Of a stretch of 64,000 nt of DNA, positions 10,474 to 22,164 are shown in pieces; positions within the stretch are counted from its first letter, which is position 1; each line of letters starts with the position of its first letter. The notes beneath the pieces are model-generated. The model worked only from the letters and a program-made list of their open reading frames with translations, made no database searches and was not told where the DNA came from. The translations under genes and the position numbers were made by a program. Source of the stretch: Cryptomeria japonica. Lineage: Eukaryota > Streptophyta > Pinopsida > Cupressales > Cupressaceae. Location of the stretch: the NCBI RefSeq assembly GCF_030272615.1, contig NC_081411.1:156986971-157050970 (forward strand), read 5' to 3'.

Positions 10474-10485
10474 GCTCTGATACCA
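10474..10485 (-). promoter_or_regulatory. Primer-binding site of N1 (tRNA-iMet)
   Basis: The minus strand reads TGGTATCAGAGC, two bases from the LTR edge at 10488. This is the standard plant initiator-Met tRNA primer site of Copia elements. Confidence 0.9.
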
Positions 10486-10487
10486 AT

Positions 10488-11405
10488 TGTTGGGATCCAA
10501 GAACACTGAGAGGGGGGGGGGGGAGGGTTGAATCAGTGTTCTGCCAGTATGATAAGATTTTATCCTTTTATACCATACACATATAAACTGGTAAACAAAT
10601 AAACATATAACAAGAAGCAAATAAACTATCCACATAAATGAACACCATAACACACAAAATTTATACATGGAAAACCTCAAAGAGAAAAAACCACGATGGG
10701 ATTTGTGACCCACAATATCAGTGCACTGGCCATATGAAAATATATTACATATAATGTGGGCCTGCACATGCAGGAAAGCACACTGTCTAGAGCATAATGC
10801 TCATCACTAAAGAGCCTCACCAACTACAATCTTTCTGCTAAAGTAAAACAGTGAAAATGTACTCAAGAATGCATCTGCTATGCCAAATAGAGTTTCGGTT
10901 CTAGCTCTGCTTTGTATTGATTCATAAGCCCTGAACACGACTACCAATATATCTTCTCCTCCAAGAATGCTTTCCAAACTATCTATAGATCATTACATGA
11001 TATAACATTCACATACAAAATGATCTTCATACATATACTTCGCATTATACAGTTTTTCTTTATTTTCATATATCCATATCATGTTCCTCTATATTTTTAA
11101 AATGACCTAGCAGACTGACCTATATACCCATTACAGATAGTATGCCTTATGTCGGCTTACAATACATTACAAAAAGATATTCAATGTTGGCCTTGACAAT
11201 AATTACAAAATGATTTACTAAATAAATCTTCCTTGATGTCAGCTTCCTTGAAGTATTGATGCCGGTCCCGGTGCTAGTGTAGCCCTAAATGCTCCAAAGT
11301 CGGTGTCTACTGGTATATGCCTCTTAGTGCCTGTATATGACTTCCATTTGATCTTGTTTCCATCAATGAAAATAAAATGAATCCAATGAGTGTCAATTTC
11401 CAACA
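10488..11405 (-). repeat. 5' LTR of element N1
   Basis: A 918-bp partner of 189-1100. It starts TGTTGGGATCC and ends CCAACA. On the minus strand U3 is at the right edge and the conserved TGATTCA plus C-run block is at the left, near the end of the LTR. Confidence 0.9.
11120..11126 (-). promoter_or_regulatory. Candidate TATA box in N1 5' LTR
   Basis: The minus strand reads TATATAG within GGTATATAGG. It is preserved in the other LTR at 809-815. Position upstream of the LTR body fits a promoter, but no start site can be read from sequence alone. Confidence 0.35.
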
Positions 11406-13267
11406 CAACAAGGCCTACAACATCTAAAAAGAGTGGTTATCTTCATCCTAGTTGACATATTGATAAGAGACTTTGATTTGTATCATGGGACATTGTATTT
11501 TATTGATTATTTCTTTGATATAATTATGTACTTGGACTGTTTACTGTTTTATGATGATATGCATACATGAAATCTATATGATATTGATTATATGATTTAT
11601 TATGCATGCTACTTTGATGATGATGATCTATATGCATTGATTACATAGATTATATATGCATTGATTGGATGGATGATGTTATCATGATCTACTCTTTCTT
11701 TATTTTCATGATGATGATGTTCTATATGATGCAATGATGATGAATTTGATTTTTGATTTTAATGATCATGGATGCATAATGAAAATGATTCTATAATACT
11801 TTACTTAAATGATGTGCTTGATTAAACTCATGTGATGAATGCCTATATGATGATGCATATGCTTATATAAATGAGATGATATTGTGAAATGCTTAAAATG
11901 ATATGATAAATGAATCTAAATGCAAATATACAATTAAATGACCTTAATGAATAAAAATGAACTAGAATGATAATGAACCTAATGCAAATAAAAATGATAT
12001 ACTACGCAGGATCAATAAAATGCACTTAATGAAATGCAAACTAATGCAAATGATTGAATGCAACTAAATGAAATGAATGATAATAATTGAAATGATTCTA
12101 AAAATAAATGAACCTACAAATATCAAATGCAAATTGTTTTTGTTTGTCCAAGTATACTCAATATTTATTTATCACCGTTGATCTCTAAATGGAATGAAAT
12201 GCTTATAATGAAACTAAAAATGAATGCTTATAATGTAGATGAATAATGAGCTAATCTAAAATGATCTAACTAAAATGATTCTTCCATTCTTCATATGTTG
12301 TCTTATAACAGTGCTTGATTTCATCATTGAGCTTTTTAAATGTTGTAAGAAAATACAAACAACTTGACATAATAATTCAAGTTGACTTGAGTACTTCTTA
12401 CATGGCTTTTGATATAGCATGTTAATACAAGCAACTTGATATGATGAATCAAGCTGACCTGAGTATTTCTTGCAGAACAGACAAGGATTATCCCCTTTCA
12501 TGCATGACTTGGAATGTCCTCCTCGATTTTTTTCTGATCATATCCTTAGACAAGTACATACCTTACTAAGAGATAAATCACATACATCAAACAAAGAAAA
12601 TAAGCATGCCCCATCATAGCTACTCTAGTCATGGACATCCTTGAGTTGCATAGGGTACATGATTAGAAAAAAATCAAGATATAAACATTGAATTTTGTAT
12701 GTCATACACATGTTCTCGTGGTCATTAACTGATATAACCAACTTGATGAATAATCATTGATAATCCTTCATTACTTTCTGGTTAATTCCTCGTATTCTGA
12801 GTTTCACAATTTAGTTTATTACAAATACCTTGATCTTCATTGCCTTGTTGCTCATTATCTATTTCAAAACCCTAGGTGTTTTGGTTTTTCTAAGTTTTCC
12901 AAATGTTTTGGATTTTCAAAGCTTTAAAAGATCACTTTAGCAAAAGGATTTTAGGATTTTTCCCCCAACAAAAACAAAACTTTATTATGCATGTATGAAA
13001 AAATGATCAAAATCCAAACCATGGCAGGATATAATGCAAATATGAATGATAAAATGCAAGACAATGACTACACTAAGTAAATCAAAGATTGAAAACTGTT
13101 GATAAGTTGCATATTTCCTGGTAAATGGTTCAAAGCAATGAATTCGAAAGATAAAATGGAGAAGCTAGGATAGATGGAAACAATAAATGCAAATGATGGA
13201 GTCGATAGGTGCGCGAAGCAATCTCATGGATGGAAGAACTTACTTTTAGATAGCGTCTGTTTACTAG
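11406..13267. other. Non-coding interior of the outer Gypsy element
   Basis: This resumes the sequence interrupted at 188. Bases 11500-12260 are low-complexity runs built on atgatg, aaatgaatgc and aatgcaaat. No protein domain is recognised; the 81-codon minus frame at 12256-12501 contains internally repeated residues reflecting a short DNA duplication and is not credible as a gene. The assignment to the interior of a Tat/Ogre-like element is inferred from the tandem-repeat relics that follow. Confidence 0.4.
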
Positions 13268-13800
13268 GTTTTCACTATCTAAATTTATTGCATTTTTTCC
13301 ATATTTGATTTTTTTGTATTTTTAAAGAGAGGAAACATGTCCTGCCATCAATTGATAAAGACAAGACTAACTAGGAAAAAACCCCGTAGTTACACTTATC
13401 TATGTCATTGTTTTGATTGTTCAATGATTGATAGGAATGTCTGGTTCCAAAGAGTTAGTACCGCATATAAGATCAATTTGTTTGGTTTCAAGCATACCTT
13501 TCCCTATATAACATGTTGATGTTGATAGATGGATTGATTAACTAGACATGTTGATCAATTTGATTATAGACCTTGAGAGTTTTCTTGTTGTTGATATGAT
13601 TTGATGGATGGTCTATGTTGTCATGCTTTGATTTTTAATTTTTAATTTGATTTTGTCGATTTTTTTAATTTTTAGTTTTGGACATTTTGTGATTTTTAGA
13701 ATTTTTTAATTAGAAACAATATGTATTTGTTTGTCCCAATGTCTAGCAAGACAAGGAATATTTTGAATGGATGAGTGAACTTTGAAGTGAAGATGAATGG
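13268..13800. repeat. Direct repeat A (533 bp) left of a Copia LTR
   Basis: Matches 15290-15821 from gttttcactatctaaa to the end, with roughly 30 differences by eye (about 94% identity). It includes two degenerate units of a GTCTGGTT...TATAAGA motif that also builds the array at 59634-60305. Repeat B begins at the first base after the LTR. Confidence 0.85.
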
Positions 13801-13833
13801 TGATGAATCAATGATGAACAGTTAGTACCAAAT

Positions 13834-15289
13834 TGGTACTGAGAGGGGGGGGTGGTGAATCAGTACAGGCAAAAACACTTTTCCTTGAACTGGTTTGACT
13901 GAAAACACTACACTTTACTGGCAAGCAATAACACCTGTCTAAACCAGATTACTACCGGTTAAACACAGTAAGAATGTGAAAGACATAAACCAGTAACTCA
14001 TAGCTTTCCACACAATCTAACATCTTATTTCCACTTCACCCTTACGCATAAACAAATACTCTACCATCAGAAATATAATAACTTGCTAGTTCAACATGAT
14101 TTACCACTTGATAGAAAATAACAAAGCATCACATGAAAAGGCATCATAGTGGACACACATATTTTTCACGTGGAAACCCAACTGGGAAAAACCATGATGG
14201 GGATGAATACCCACAAGCTATTCTTTGAACCCTTTCGAAGTCCGCTCTGTTAGAAGCCTAGTCCGGTTAAAGACTATTAGAATAGGTTCTGTTAGGAACT
14301 GATCCTGCTAGGGATCACTCTGTTAAAGGATGGCTAAAATACTCGGTTAAGGGTTAAACCCTGTTAAAGGTTACCTTGCTAGAGGATTTTAAGAACTCAA
14401 TGATTTTGAGTCACCCTGTTAAAGGATTTACAGAAAGTCAGTTAAAGCTACCCTGTTAAGGGATTTTCCAACTATTGAAGTGGTTAGAGGTCAATAGGTA
14501 TTACAATGATTTGGTAACATCACTCAATGCTAATGCAGATTTGCTTTAGTTCCTTCCTTCTACAATCACACTTTGTAGGTATCTATTGTCTTATCTAGTC
14601 TGGCAAGATTCACGTATCTCTACACTTGGATACACACCCACAACATTTGCCAACAACTTCAACATGAAAAACAACATTGACCTTATAGGAAACAGATAGG
14701 TCGGTAGCATAAACCCTAAACCCTAAACATTTAGGTTAAGCAATTCAGTCGGTTCAATCCTAACCGTTGAACATATTGCAGTGATTACAACAGTTTTGAA
14801 CAGATCTGAAGACCTTCTCTAGTGTTTGTTCTTCACCGCTTCTTAGAGGCTGATAACCCATCATGTGTTCTCCACCATTTACAGAGACTTCACACATTCC
14901 CGAGGTAGATATGATCAATCTCCTTCATGCATGATCCTTCACGCGCACAAGGCCAACATGGCAACATAGTCTGTTCTTCATTACAATGCTAACTCATCAC
15001 ATGATGTCATCGGTTGAATCACACAAGCTTGGAATGCTTCAACCGAAAACCCTTAAGCTAAGACTACCAACTGGTAGTCATACCATATGAAACCTTGATA
15101 CAAAACATTCCATATACCGGTTCACATTCCAACATACCGCTTCACTTTTTCACATATACCGATTCACAACATCATACCGGTTCTCTTGCCAATTGCTTAC
15201 TTCAATATACCGGTTCACTCTTTAGCATACTGACATCAATGACAACATACAATATCATCATGTCATCATACTCTACACATATGCCAACA
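13834..15289 (-). mobile_element. Lone Copia LTR with a trace of interior
   Basis: It starts TGGTACTGAGAGG, with a G-run and GTGAATCAGT, and ends TGCCAACA. Both edges match the LTR style of N1, as does the 'catgtggaaacccaactggg' block near 14170. The 30 bases at 13804-13833 to its left include a decayed priming site (tagtacca), so it is probably the 5' LTR of a minus-strand element whose interior is deleted. No second LTR is present. Degenerate 'cctgttaaagga' units at 14240-14480 resemble the R-region of Copia-2 LTRs read in reverse. Confidence 0.7.
15114..15220 (-). repeat. Repeated ATACCGGTTCAC motif in LTR U3
   Basis: Five copies or near-copies (starting 15114, 15134, 15156, 15174, 15207) lie within 110 bp of the upstream edge of the minus-strand LTR. 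Spacing is about 18-33 bp. A cluster of short repeats in U3 is a plausible enhancer; that is inference. Confidence 0.5.
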
Positions 15290-15821
15290 GTTTTCACTAT
15301 CTAAATTTATTGCATTTTTTCCATATTTGATTTTTTTGTATTTTTAAAGATAGGAAACATGTCCTACCATCAATTGATAAAGACAAGACTAACTAGGAAA
15401 AAATCCCACAGTTACACTGATCTATGTCATTATTTTGATTGTTCAATGATTGATAGGAATGTCTAGTTCCAAAGCATGATACCTCATATAAGACCGATCT
15501 GTCTGGTTTCAAGCGTACCTTTCCCTATATAACATGTTGATGTTGATAGATGGATTGATTAACTAGACATGTTGATCAGTTTGATTATAGACCTTGAGAG
15601 TTTTCCTATTGTTGATATGATTTGATGGATCATCTATGTTGTCATGCTTTGATTTTTAATTTTTAATTTGATTTTGTCAATTTTTTTAATTTTTAGTTTT
15701 GGACATTTTGTGATTTTTAGAATTTTTGAGTTAGAAACAATATGTATTTGTTTTTCCCAATGTCTAGCAAGACAAGGAATATTTTGAATGGATGAGTGAA
15801 CTTTGAAGTGAAGATAAATGG
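15290..15821. repeat. Direct repeat B (532 bp) right of the Copia LTR
   Basis: The second copy of 13268-13800. It abuts the LTR end CCAACA without spacer. Beyond 15821 the sequence departs from what follows repeat A. Confidence 0.85.
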
Positions 15822-17176
15822 GTGAAAGATGGAGGTAGCTTATTATGGGACATAATGGGAAACGTCAAGAGCTTTTCGAAATCGTGTTTTGTGCTTAGTT
15901 TTTGATCAAGATCAATGATGGAAAAGAGGATATAGGTAGAGATAGGATATGGATAAGAGAAACAAGATCATAGATTGGGGGGGATGGTGGAAGCAATGAA
16001 TAGATAGGATAGATGATATGGACTAGAGGGTATGGATAAGGTGAAGCAAAATTTTAGATAATGATGAAGTTAGATAGGGTAATGGATATTGGAGGAGGGA
16101 TAAGGGGAGAAATGGTATGAAGAATTGTGTGGATGAAATTTTTCCCCCAAGCAGAGAGGTCTTCATTTGCAAAAAGGCAATATGTATGATTGTCACAACA
16201 TCTAGCACCACCCGAATAAGTGTCCATGAGCTTTTCAAAGATAGAAACCCAACCCACACTTAGAACCTACAAAAAACTAAACCAAACATATCTTGTGACT
16301 AGGAAGCACACTCAAAATGGAAGAAGAATCTCAAAATGGATCAAGGTACTTAGTATTTGATTACCCATGTGTCTAAAAGTGAGTTCATTGCAACTCATAT
16401 GATCATTATAATCTTCATAATCCAACATGGCTAGCTACATGAGTAACCCTGACTTCAAAAGCATCCCAAATAGAGCATCATTGCCAACAAGTGTCCATAT
16501 CTCTAATGAGGTTATCACTGCAATATCGCAAATATTGCTCCATTTCCAACCAGGAATCCATAGCCTCAATGGAGTTATTTGAATATTCCCATAGCCAAGC
16601 TTTTTGATATTGCATTTCATTGCATTTTTCTTTTCTTTTCTTGATATTTATTTTCATGCTCATATTTTTGATCTTTTGATATTGCCATTTTCTCTTCTTA
16701 TTTTTCTTTCATTGGTTTGTAAGTGATAAAACTTGCATGCGTTTGATAATTACAGTGGCACTGAAGCAAGATTTTAGAAGACTTTTCATTAGCCATGTCT
16801 TCAACTAAAAGATCACAATGATTAAGAGCAATTGATTAAGTGTGTGAGATATAGTAATCAAAAGATGTCACTACTAAGACACGATAAGTGCTTCCATTCT
16901 AGATTGAGTGTCCATCCCAACCAAAAAATAATGTTAAAGAGGAACAACCTCAGGTTCTGAAGCATTTCATGAATAAATATCTAGGAAATGGACTGAACAT
17001 AAAATCGAGTGTGGGTGAGCAAGTGACAAAATGACACAAAATTCTATTTCACAGATAACAGATTTATGCAAAGGATTGAATGAAATGAGTGGAAGAATGG
17101 AAAAGAGGTGTTGGATAATAGATATAATCTTTGAATATTTGTGCAAGGATAGATGGAAATGTTTTCAAGATGAGCA
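15822..17176. other. Non-coding interior of the outer Gypsy element
   Basis: Purine-rich ggataggatagatgg-type sequence. Short antisense frames show no domain. It continues at 22165 across Copia-1 and resembles 60306-61100 of the Tat-like Gypsy in texture. No gene is supported. Confidence 0.4.
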
Positions 17177-17608
17177 TGTTGAAATGTGGTGACTGATCAG
17201 CAAAGTACTGTACACTCAACACGTATCTTCACCGGGGTCCGGGGTCGGGCCGGGCCCCGGGCAGGGGTTCGGGGGCGGCATCCCCCGAGAAATTTTTTTT
17301 TTGCCATTTTTTGTTGATGAAAACTGACATTGTAATAAAACCCTAAAAAAGGCCGACTTTGTTTGTTGCCCTAAAAATGCATGTTATAAGCGGCTGGGAT
17401 GCTCAAGGCATGGTAAGGTTGATGTACTATTTTTGCTAGATAATAAGAAAGATTGGACGGCTGTGTATGGTGGACGTAACCCATTTTGGGTGAACCACGT
17501 TAAATCTCTTTGTTATCTGTGTCCTGTTTTATTTCTTTATCTTTTGTATTTAAAGCTACATATAATTGTTAGTTCATATTTGCTTCGGATCTGCTTGAAA
17601 CCCTAACA
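17177..17608 (+). repeat. 5' LTR of Copia-1
   Basis: 432 bp with a strikingly G+C-rich block at 17231-17290 in an otherwise AT-rich LTR. TATTTAAAG near 17548 is a weak TATA candidate. Confidence 0.95.
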
Positions 17609-17610
17609 AT

Positions 17611-17622
17611 TGGTATCAGAGT
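17611..17622 (+). promoter_or_regulatory. Primer-binding site of Copia-1 (tRNA-iMet)
   Basis: TGGTATCAGAGT lies two bases after the LTR. It matches the initiator-Met site apart from the last base. Confidence 0.9.
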
Positions 17623-17668
17623 GAGGTTTTCTGTAAATTGGCAGGACTTTTAGATTTGAGTGGGAGCA

Positions 17669-18520
17669 ATGGAGGATTCCAAATTCAAGGTCAAAAAGTT
17701 TAACGGCCAGAATTATCAGTTATGGAAAATGCAGCTGGAGGATTACCTATATCAAAAGGATTTGTGGTGGCCATTGGAAGGAAAGGCAAAGAAACCAACC
17801 ACAATATCAGATGAAGAGTGGGACATTTTAGATAGAAAGGCACTAGGCTCCATTCGATTGTGCCTTGTGGCGTCTGTAGCATTCAATATAATAGAAGCAA
17901 AAATGACTGTAGATTTGATGGCAACATTGGCTAAGCTGTATGAGAAACCCTCGGCATCGAATAAGGTATTTCTTATGAAGCGTTTGTTTAATTTGAAAAT
18001 GAGTGAGGGAGGATCTATAGCGGAGCACTTAAATGAATTTAATACAATTACCAGTCAATTGTCTTCGGTAAAAATTACCTTTGCAGAAGAGGTTAGGGCT
18101 CTCTTGATTTTATGTTCTTTGCCAGAAAGCTGGAATAGCTTGGTTATGGCTGTAAGTAACTCTGTCTCTGGTAAAAATACTTTGGTATTTGATGATATTG
18201 TTGGTGTTATCCTAAGCGAGGAAATGCGAAGGAAAAGCACAGGTGAGACTCCAACATCATCGGGTAGTGTTTTGAATGTGGAGAACAGAGGAAGATCAAA
18301 GGAAAGAGGAAAAGGCCCTGGGAATGAGAAGTCACGAGGGAAGTCAAAGAAAGGACGCTCTCAATCTAGAGGAAAGAAAGATTGCTAGTACTGCGGAAAG
18401 CCTGGTCATCTAAAGAAAGATTGTTGGTCTCGAAAAAACAAAGAAGGAGACAAAAATGAAAATGATAGTAAGGAAGCTAATATTGCAAGTAATACTTTAC
18501 AAGATGCTTTAATCTTATGT
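17669..18520 (+). pseudogene. Copia-1 Gag (capsid-type domain and zinc knuckle)
   Basis: The first ATG is at 17669 (MEDSKFKVKKFNGQNYQLW). The open frame reaches three codons further upstream through a GTG. The UBN2-type Gag domain spans about residues 5-185, followed by a basic RGRSKERGKG tail. A TAG at 18386-18388 falls inside the CX2C half of the zinc knuckle, which resumes as YCGKPGHLKKDCW. Codon phase then stays the same into protease, so Gag and Pol were once one frame. Expected role: capsid assembly and RNA packaging. Confidence 0.9.
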
Positions 18521-21500
18521 TTGGATAATGTTAATGATTCTTGGGTAATAGATTCTGGGGCTTCATTTCATGCTACACCCCATAGAAAATATTTTCTAGA
18601 TTATGTTCAAGGTGATTTTGGACAGGTATATCTGGGTGATGATGAGCCCTGTCAAATTGTTGGAAAAGGAAAGACAAAGATCAAGTTGCAGAATGGTAAT
18701 GACTGGTTTCTGCAGGAGGTAAGACATGTTCCTAATTCAAGAAGAAATTTATTTTCTGCAGGGCAACTAGGTAGTGAAGGTTGCATAGTTACCTTCTCAG
18801 ACAGTATGTGGAAGGTCACTAAAGGATCATTAGTAGTAGCTAAAGGTGCAAAGGTAGGCACATTATATCTGTGTACTGGTAACACTTACTCTACCTTAGC
18901 TGCTACAGATAAAGTTACTACAGGGACAACAACAATAAATGTTGCAAGAACAGATTCGATAATGTGGCACCATAGGCTTGGGCACATGAGTGAGAAAGGG
19001 ATGAAAATCCTTCACTCCAAAAATCTATTGCCAGGACTAAAGAAGATTGATTTAGAGTTCTATGAGAACTGTGTTTATGGTAAACAGAAAAGAGTCAAAT
19101 TTCTCAAGGTTGGGAAAGAGAAGAAGAGTGAGAAGTTAGAGCTTGTACATTCAGATGTATGGGGACCGGCTCAGGTATCATCTCTTGGTGGCTCTTGTTA
19201 TTATGTTATTTTTATTGATGACTCAACCAGAAAAACATGGGTATATTTCCTAAAACAAAAATCAGATGTTTTTGAAACTTTTAAGAAATGGAAAGCTTTG
19301 GTTGAGAATGAGACAGGAAAAAAGTTGAAGTGTCTCAGATCGGATAATGGAGGTGAGTATTGCAGCAAAGCATTTGAAGATTACTGTTCCTTAAATGGGA
19401 TTCGAAAGCAGAAGACAGTTCCAGGAACTCCACAGGAAAATGGTGTGTCAGAGAGAATGAATAGGACCATCGTGGAACGTGCGAGGAGCATGAGATTGCA
19501 TGCTGGATTGCCCTTACATTTTTGGGCAGATGTTGTACATACTGCTGTCTATTTGATAAATAGAGGACCTTCAACCCCTTTGGATGGTGGTATTCCAGAG
19601 GAAGCATGGACTGGTAAAAAGGTAAATTATTCTTTTCTAAAAACTTTTGGTTGCGAAGCTTTTGTCCATGTTGATAAAGAAAACAGAACCAAGCTTGATG
19701 CTAAATCTCAGAAATGTACCTTCATTGGATATGGGATAGATGAATATGGCTATCGGTTATGGGATTTTGAAAATAAGAAAATAATTAGAAGTAGAGATGT
19801 TATATTCAATGAGAAGGTTATGTATAAAGAACAGATGCAGGAAAAGAAGCATGAACAGGACAAATAAGAATATGTGGTGTTGGATGAGATTCCTGAAAAT
19901 GAAATGCCACAGGTACCTGATGCTCAGCAACAACAGATTGTCCCACAAACTCCTGCAAGTGTTAGACGTTCTACGATGACAAGTAGACCCCCTGAAAGAT
20001 TTTCTCCTTCTTTGTATTCTATTTTATTAATAGATTCTGGTGAACCAGAAGAATATGAAGAAGCAATGCAGGTGGATGTCAAACAACAGTGGCAGCTAGG
20101 CATGAAAGAGGAGATGGACTCCCTGATGAAAAATAAGACTTGGGACTTAGTTCCTTTACCTGCAGAAAAAAAATCCTTGCCTAACAAATGGGTTTATCAA
20201 CTGAAGGAGGAGGAAGGAGGTCAGAAAAGATATAAGGCCAGACTTGTGGTAAAAGGTTTTGCACAGAAAAAGGGTATAGATTATGATGAAATATTTTCTC
20301 CAGTTGTAAAAATGACTTCAATTAGAACTGTACTTAGTCTTGTGGCTGCAGATGATTTACATCTTGAACAATTAGATGTCAAAACAGCTTTTCTCCATGG
20401 AGATTTGGAGGAGGAAATTTACATGTTGCAACCACAGGGATATGAGGTCAAAGGTAAGGAGAACTTGGTGTGCAGGTTGAAGAAAAGTCTGTATGGCCTA
20501 AAGCAAGCACCCCGACAATGGTATTTAAAATTTGATAGTTTCATGGCTGAACACGGTTATCATAGATGTCATTCTGATCATTGTGTATATTTTAAGAGAT
20601 TTGATAATGGCAGTTATATTATCCTATTGCTTTATGTTGATGACATGCTTGTTGTTGGGTCTAACATGCAACATATAAATGATCTTAAACAGAAATTAGC
20701 CAGGTCATTTGCTATGAAGGATTTGGGTGTAGCTAAGCAAATTCTCGGTATGAGGATTACATGGGATAGGAAAAAATAGAACCTTGAATTTGTCCCAAAG
20801 TGAGTATATAAAGAAGGTGTTGAAAAGATTTAACATGCAGGATGCAAAAGCAGTTAGTACACCTTTGGCTAGTCATTTCAAATTGACTAAGGAGATGTGC
20901 CCAAAGGCACAGGAAGAGGTTAATAAAATGTCTAACATCTCGTATTCATCAGCTGTTGGCAATCTGATGTATGCAATGGTATGCACAAGGCCAGATATTG
21001 CACATGCAGTGGGAGTTGTGAGCAGGTTTATGAGTAATCCGGGTATGGAACATTGGAATGCTGTGAAATGGATTCTTCGGTATTTGAAAGGAACTACTAC
21101 GAAGGCATTATGTTTCAAAGGATCTAATGCTGCTCTAAGTGGATTTGTTGACATTGATCTGGCGGGTGATATTGATTCATGGAGGAGTACTACAGGGTAT
21201 GTTTTTACTATAGGGGGAACTGCAGTCAGTTGGATTTCTAGGCTGCAAAAGGTTGTTGCACTTTCAACTACTGAAGCTGAGTATGTTGCTGCTACAGAAG
21301 CCAACAAGGAGATGATTTGGTTGCAATGTTTTATGAAGGAATTGGGTTAGACACAAGAGGATAGCCCATTGTATACTGATAGCCAGAGTGCCATTCATCT
21401 TGCGAAGAACTCTGCTTTTCATTCAAGGACAAAGCACATTCAGCTCAGGTACCACTTCATCCGGACTATTTTGGAGGAGGGTCAGTTACGGCTTGAGAAG

Positions 21501-21596
21501 ATTCACACAAGTGAGAATCCTGCCGATATGTTCACAAAGGCAGTTCCACAGGAGAAGCTGATTTCTTCATCAGTTTCTATTGGTCTTCTTGATTGA
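18521..21596 (+). pseudogene. Copia-1 Pol (protease, integrase, RT, RNase H)
   Basis: Protease: WVIDSGASFH. The integrase zinc-binding segment keeps HHRLGH but the first Cys of its CX2C is lost (YENC). Core residues are visible in HSDVWGP, RSDNGGEY and ENGVSERMN. RT: LLLYVDDMLVVGS. RNase H runs to TDSQSAIHLA...HIQLRYHFIR. Breaks: TAA at 19865-19867, a one-base slip in the A-run at 20773-20778 with a TAG after it, and TAG at 21348-21350. Domain content is complete, so loss of function is by point damage only. Confidence 0.92.
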
Positions 21597-21719
21597 TAAT
21601 TGTGGAATTTATACCAGTCAAGTCCTAGTGTTTTATCCAGCGAATGTTGCATGTACAGTGGTGTCATGTAGTATCAGTCTCCAAGTGGGAGATTGTTTGG
21701 TGTGGAGCCTGATCAGTCT

Positions 21720-21732
21720 CCAAGTGGGAGAT
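21720..21732 (+). promoter_or_regulatory. Polypurine tract of Copia-1, with a duplicate upstream
   Basis: CCAAGTGGGAGAT abuts the 3' LTR. The same tract with its 'cagtct' prefix also occurs at 21681-21693, 39 bp upstream. Confidence 0.8.
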
Positions 21733-22164
21733 TGTTGAAATGTGGCGACTGATTAGCAAAGTACTGTACACTTAGCACATATCCTTTCCAGGGTCCGGGG
21801 CCGGGCCGGGCCTCAGGCAGGGGTTCGGGGGCGACAGCCCCCGAGAAATTTTTTTTTTGCCATTTTTTGTTGATGAAAACCGACATTGTAATAAAACCCT
21901 AAAAAATGCCGACTTTGTTTGTTGCCCTAAAAACGCATGTTATAAGCAGCTGGGATGCTCAAGGCATGGTAAGGTTGATGTACTGTTTTTGCTAGATAAT
22001 AAGAAAGATTGGACGGCTGTGTATGGTGGACGTAACCCATTCTGAGTGAACCACGTTAAATCTCTGTGTTATCTGTGTCCTGTTTTATTTCTTTATCTTT
22101 TGTATTTAAATCTGCATATAATTGTTAGTTCATATTTGCTTCGGATCTGCTTGAAACCCTAACA
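21733..22164 (+). repeat. 3' LTR of Copia-1
   Basis: 432 bp, matching the 5' LTR. The G+C block has lost several CpG/CCGGG sites through C-to-T and G-to-A changes, as expected for decay of methylated cytosine. Confidence 0.95.

Larger units (their letters stand above)
189..11405 (-). mobile_element. Non-autonomous Copia-type LTR element N1
   Basis: Two LTRs of about 0.91 kb (189-1100 and 10488-11405) begin TGTTGG and end CCAACA on the plus strand. Beside the right LTR is a minus-strand initiator-Met priming site, and beside the left LTR a polypurine tract, so the element runs right to left. Flanking 5-mers are CAACG and CAACA, a near-match target duplication. The interior carries a Gag-like coiled-coil/zinc-knuckle ORF and a long accessory ORF. 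I see no protease, integrase, reverse transcriptase or RNase H, although about 5 kb of interior is clearly the element's own. It was later split by an insertion at 1913-6293. Absence of Pol makes it non-autonomous; the Copia assignment rests on priming site, polypurine tract, LTR motifs and Gag similarity. Confidence 0.85.
17177..22164 (+). mobile_element. Copia-1, Tork/Tnt1-type LTR retrotransposon
   Basis: A 4988-bp element with two 432-bp LTRs (17177-17608, 21733-22164) starting TGTTGAAATG and ending CCTAACA. The target duplication GAGCA (17172-17176 and 22165-22169) is perfect. LTRs differ at about 24 positions by eye (near 94% identity, mostly transitions). The internal order Gag, protease, integrase, RT, RNase H is the Copia order. 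Gag shape (FNGQNYQLWKMQLEDYL; LHFWADV in integrase) fits the Tork lineage. Stops and one frameshift make it inactive. Confidence 0.95.

Noticed and set aside
10474-10485. tRNA-like sequence TGGTATCAGAGC
   Set aside because: Only the complement of the 3' end of initiator-Met tRNA, next to an LTR; these are priming sites, not tRNA genes (also 17611, 34599, 49248, 56197).
13268-15821. The 533-bp repeats as LTRs of a small (TRIM-like) element
   Set aside because: They lack TG...CA ends, and between them lies a recognisable Copia LTR with its own edges.
18652-21307. Minus-strand ORFs of 60-144 codons across Copia-1 Pol
   Set aside because: Antisense shadows of the integrase, RT and RNase H coding sequence.
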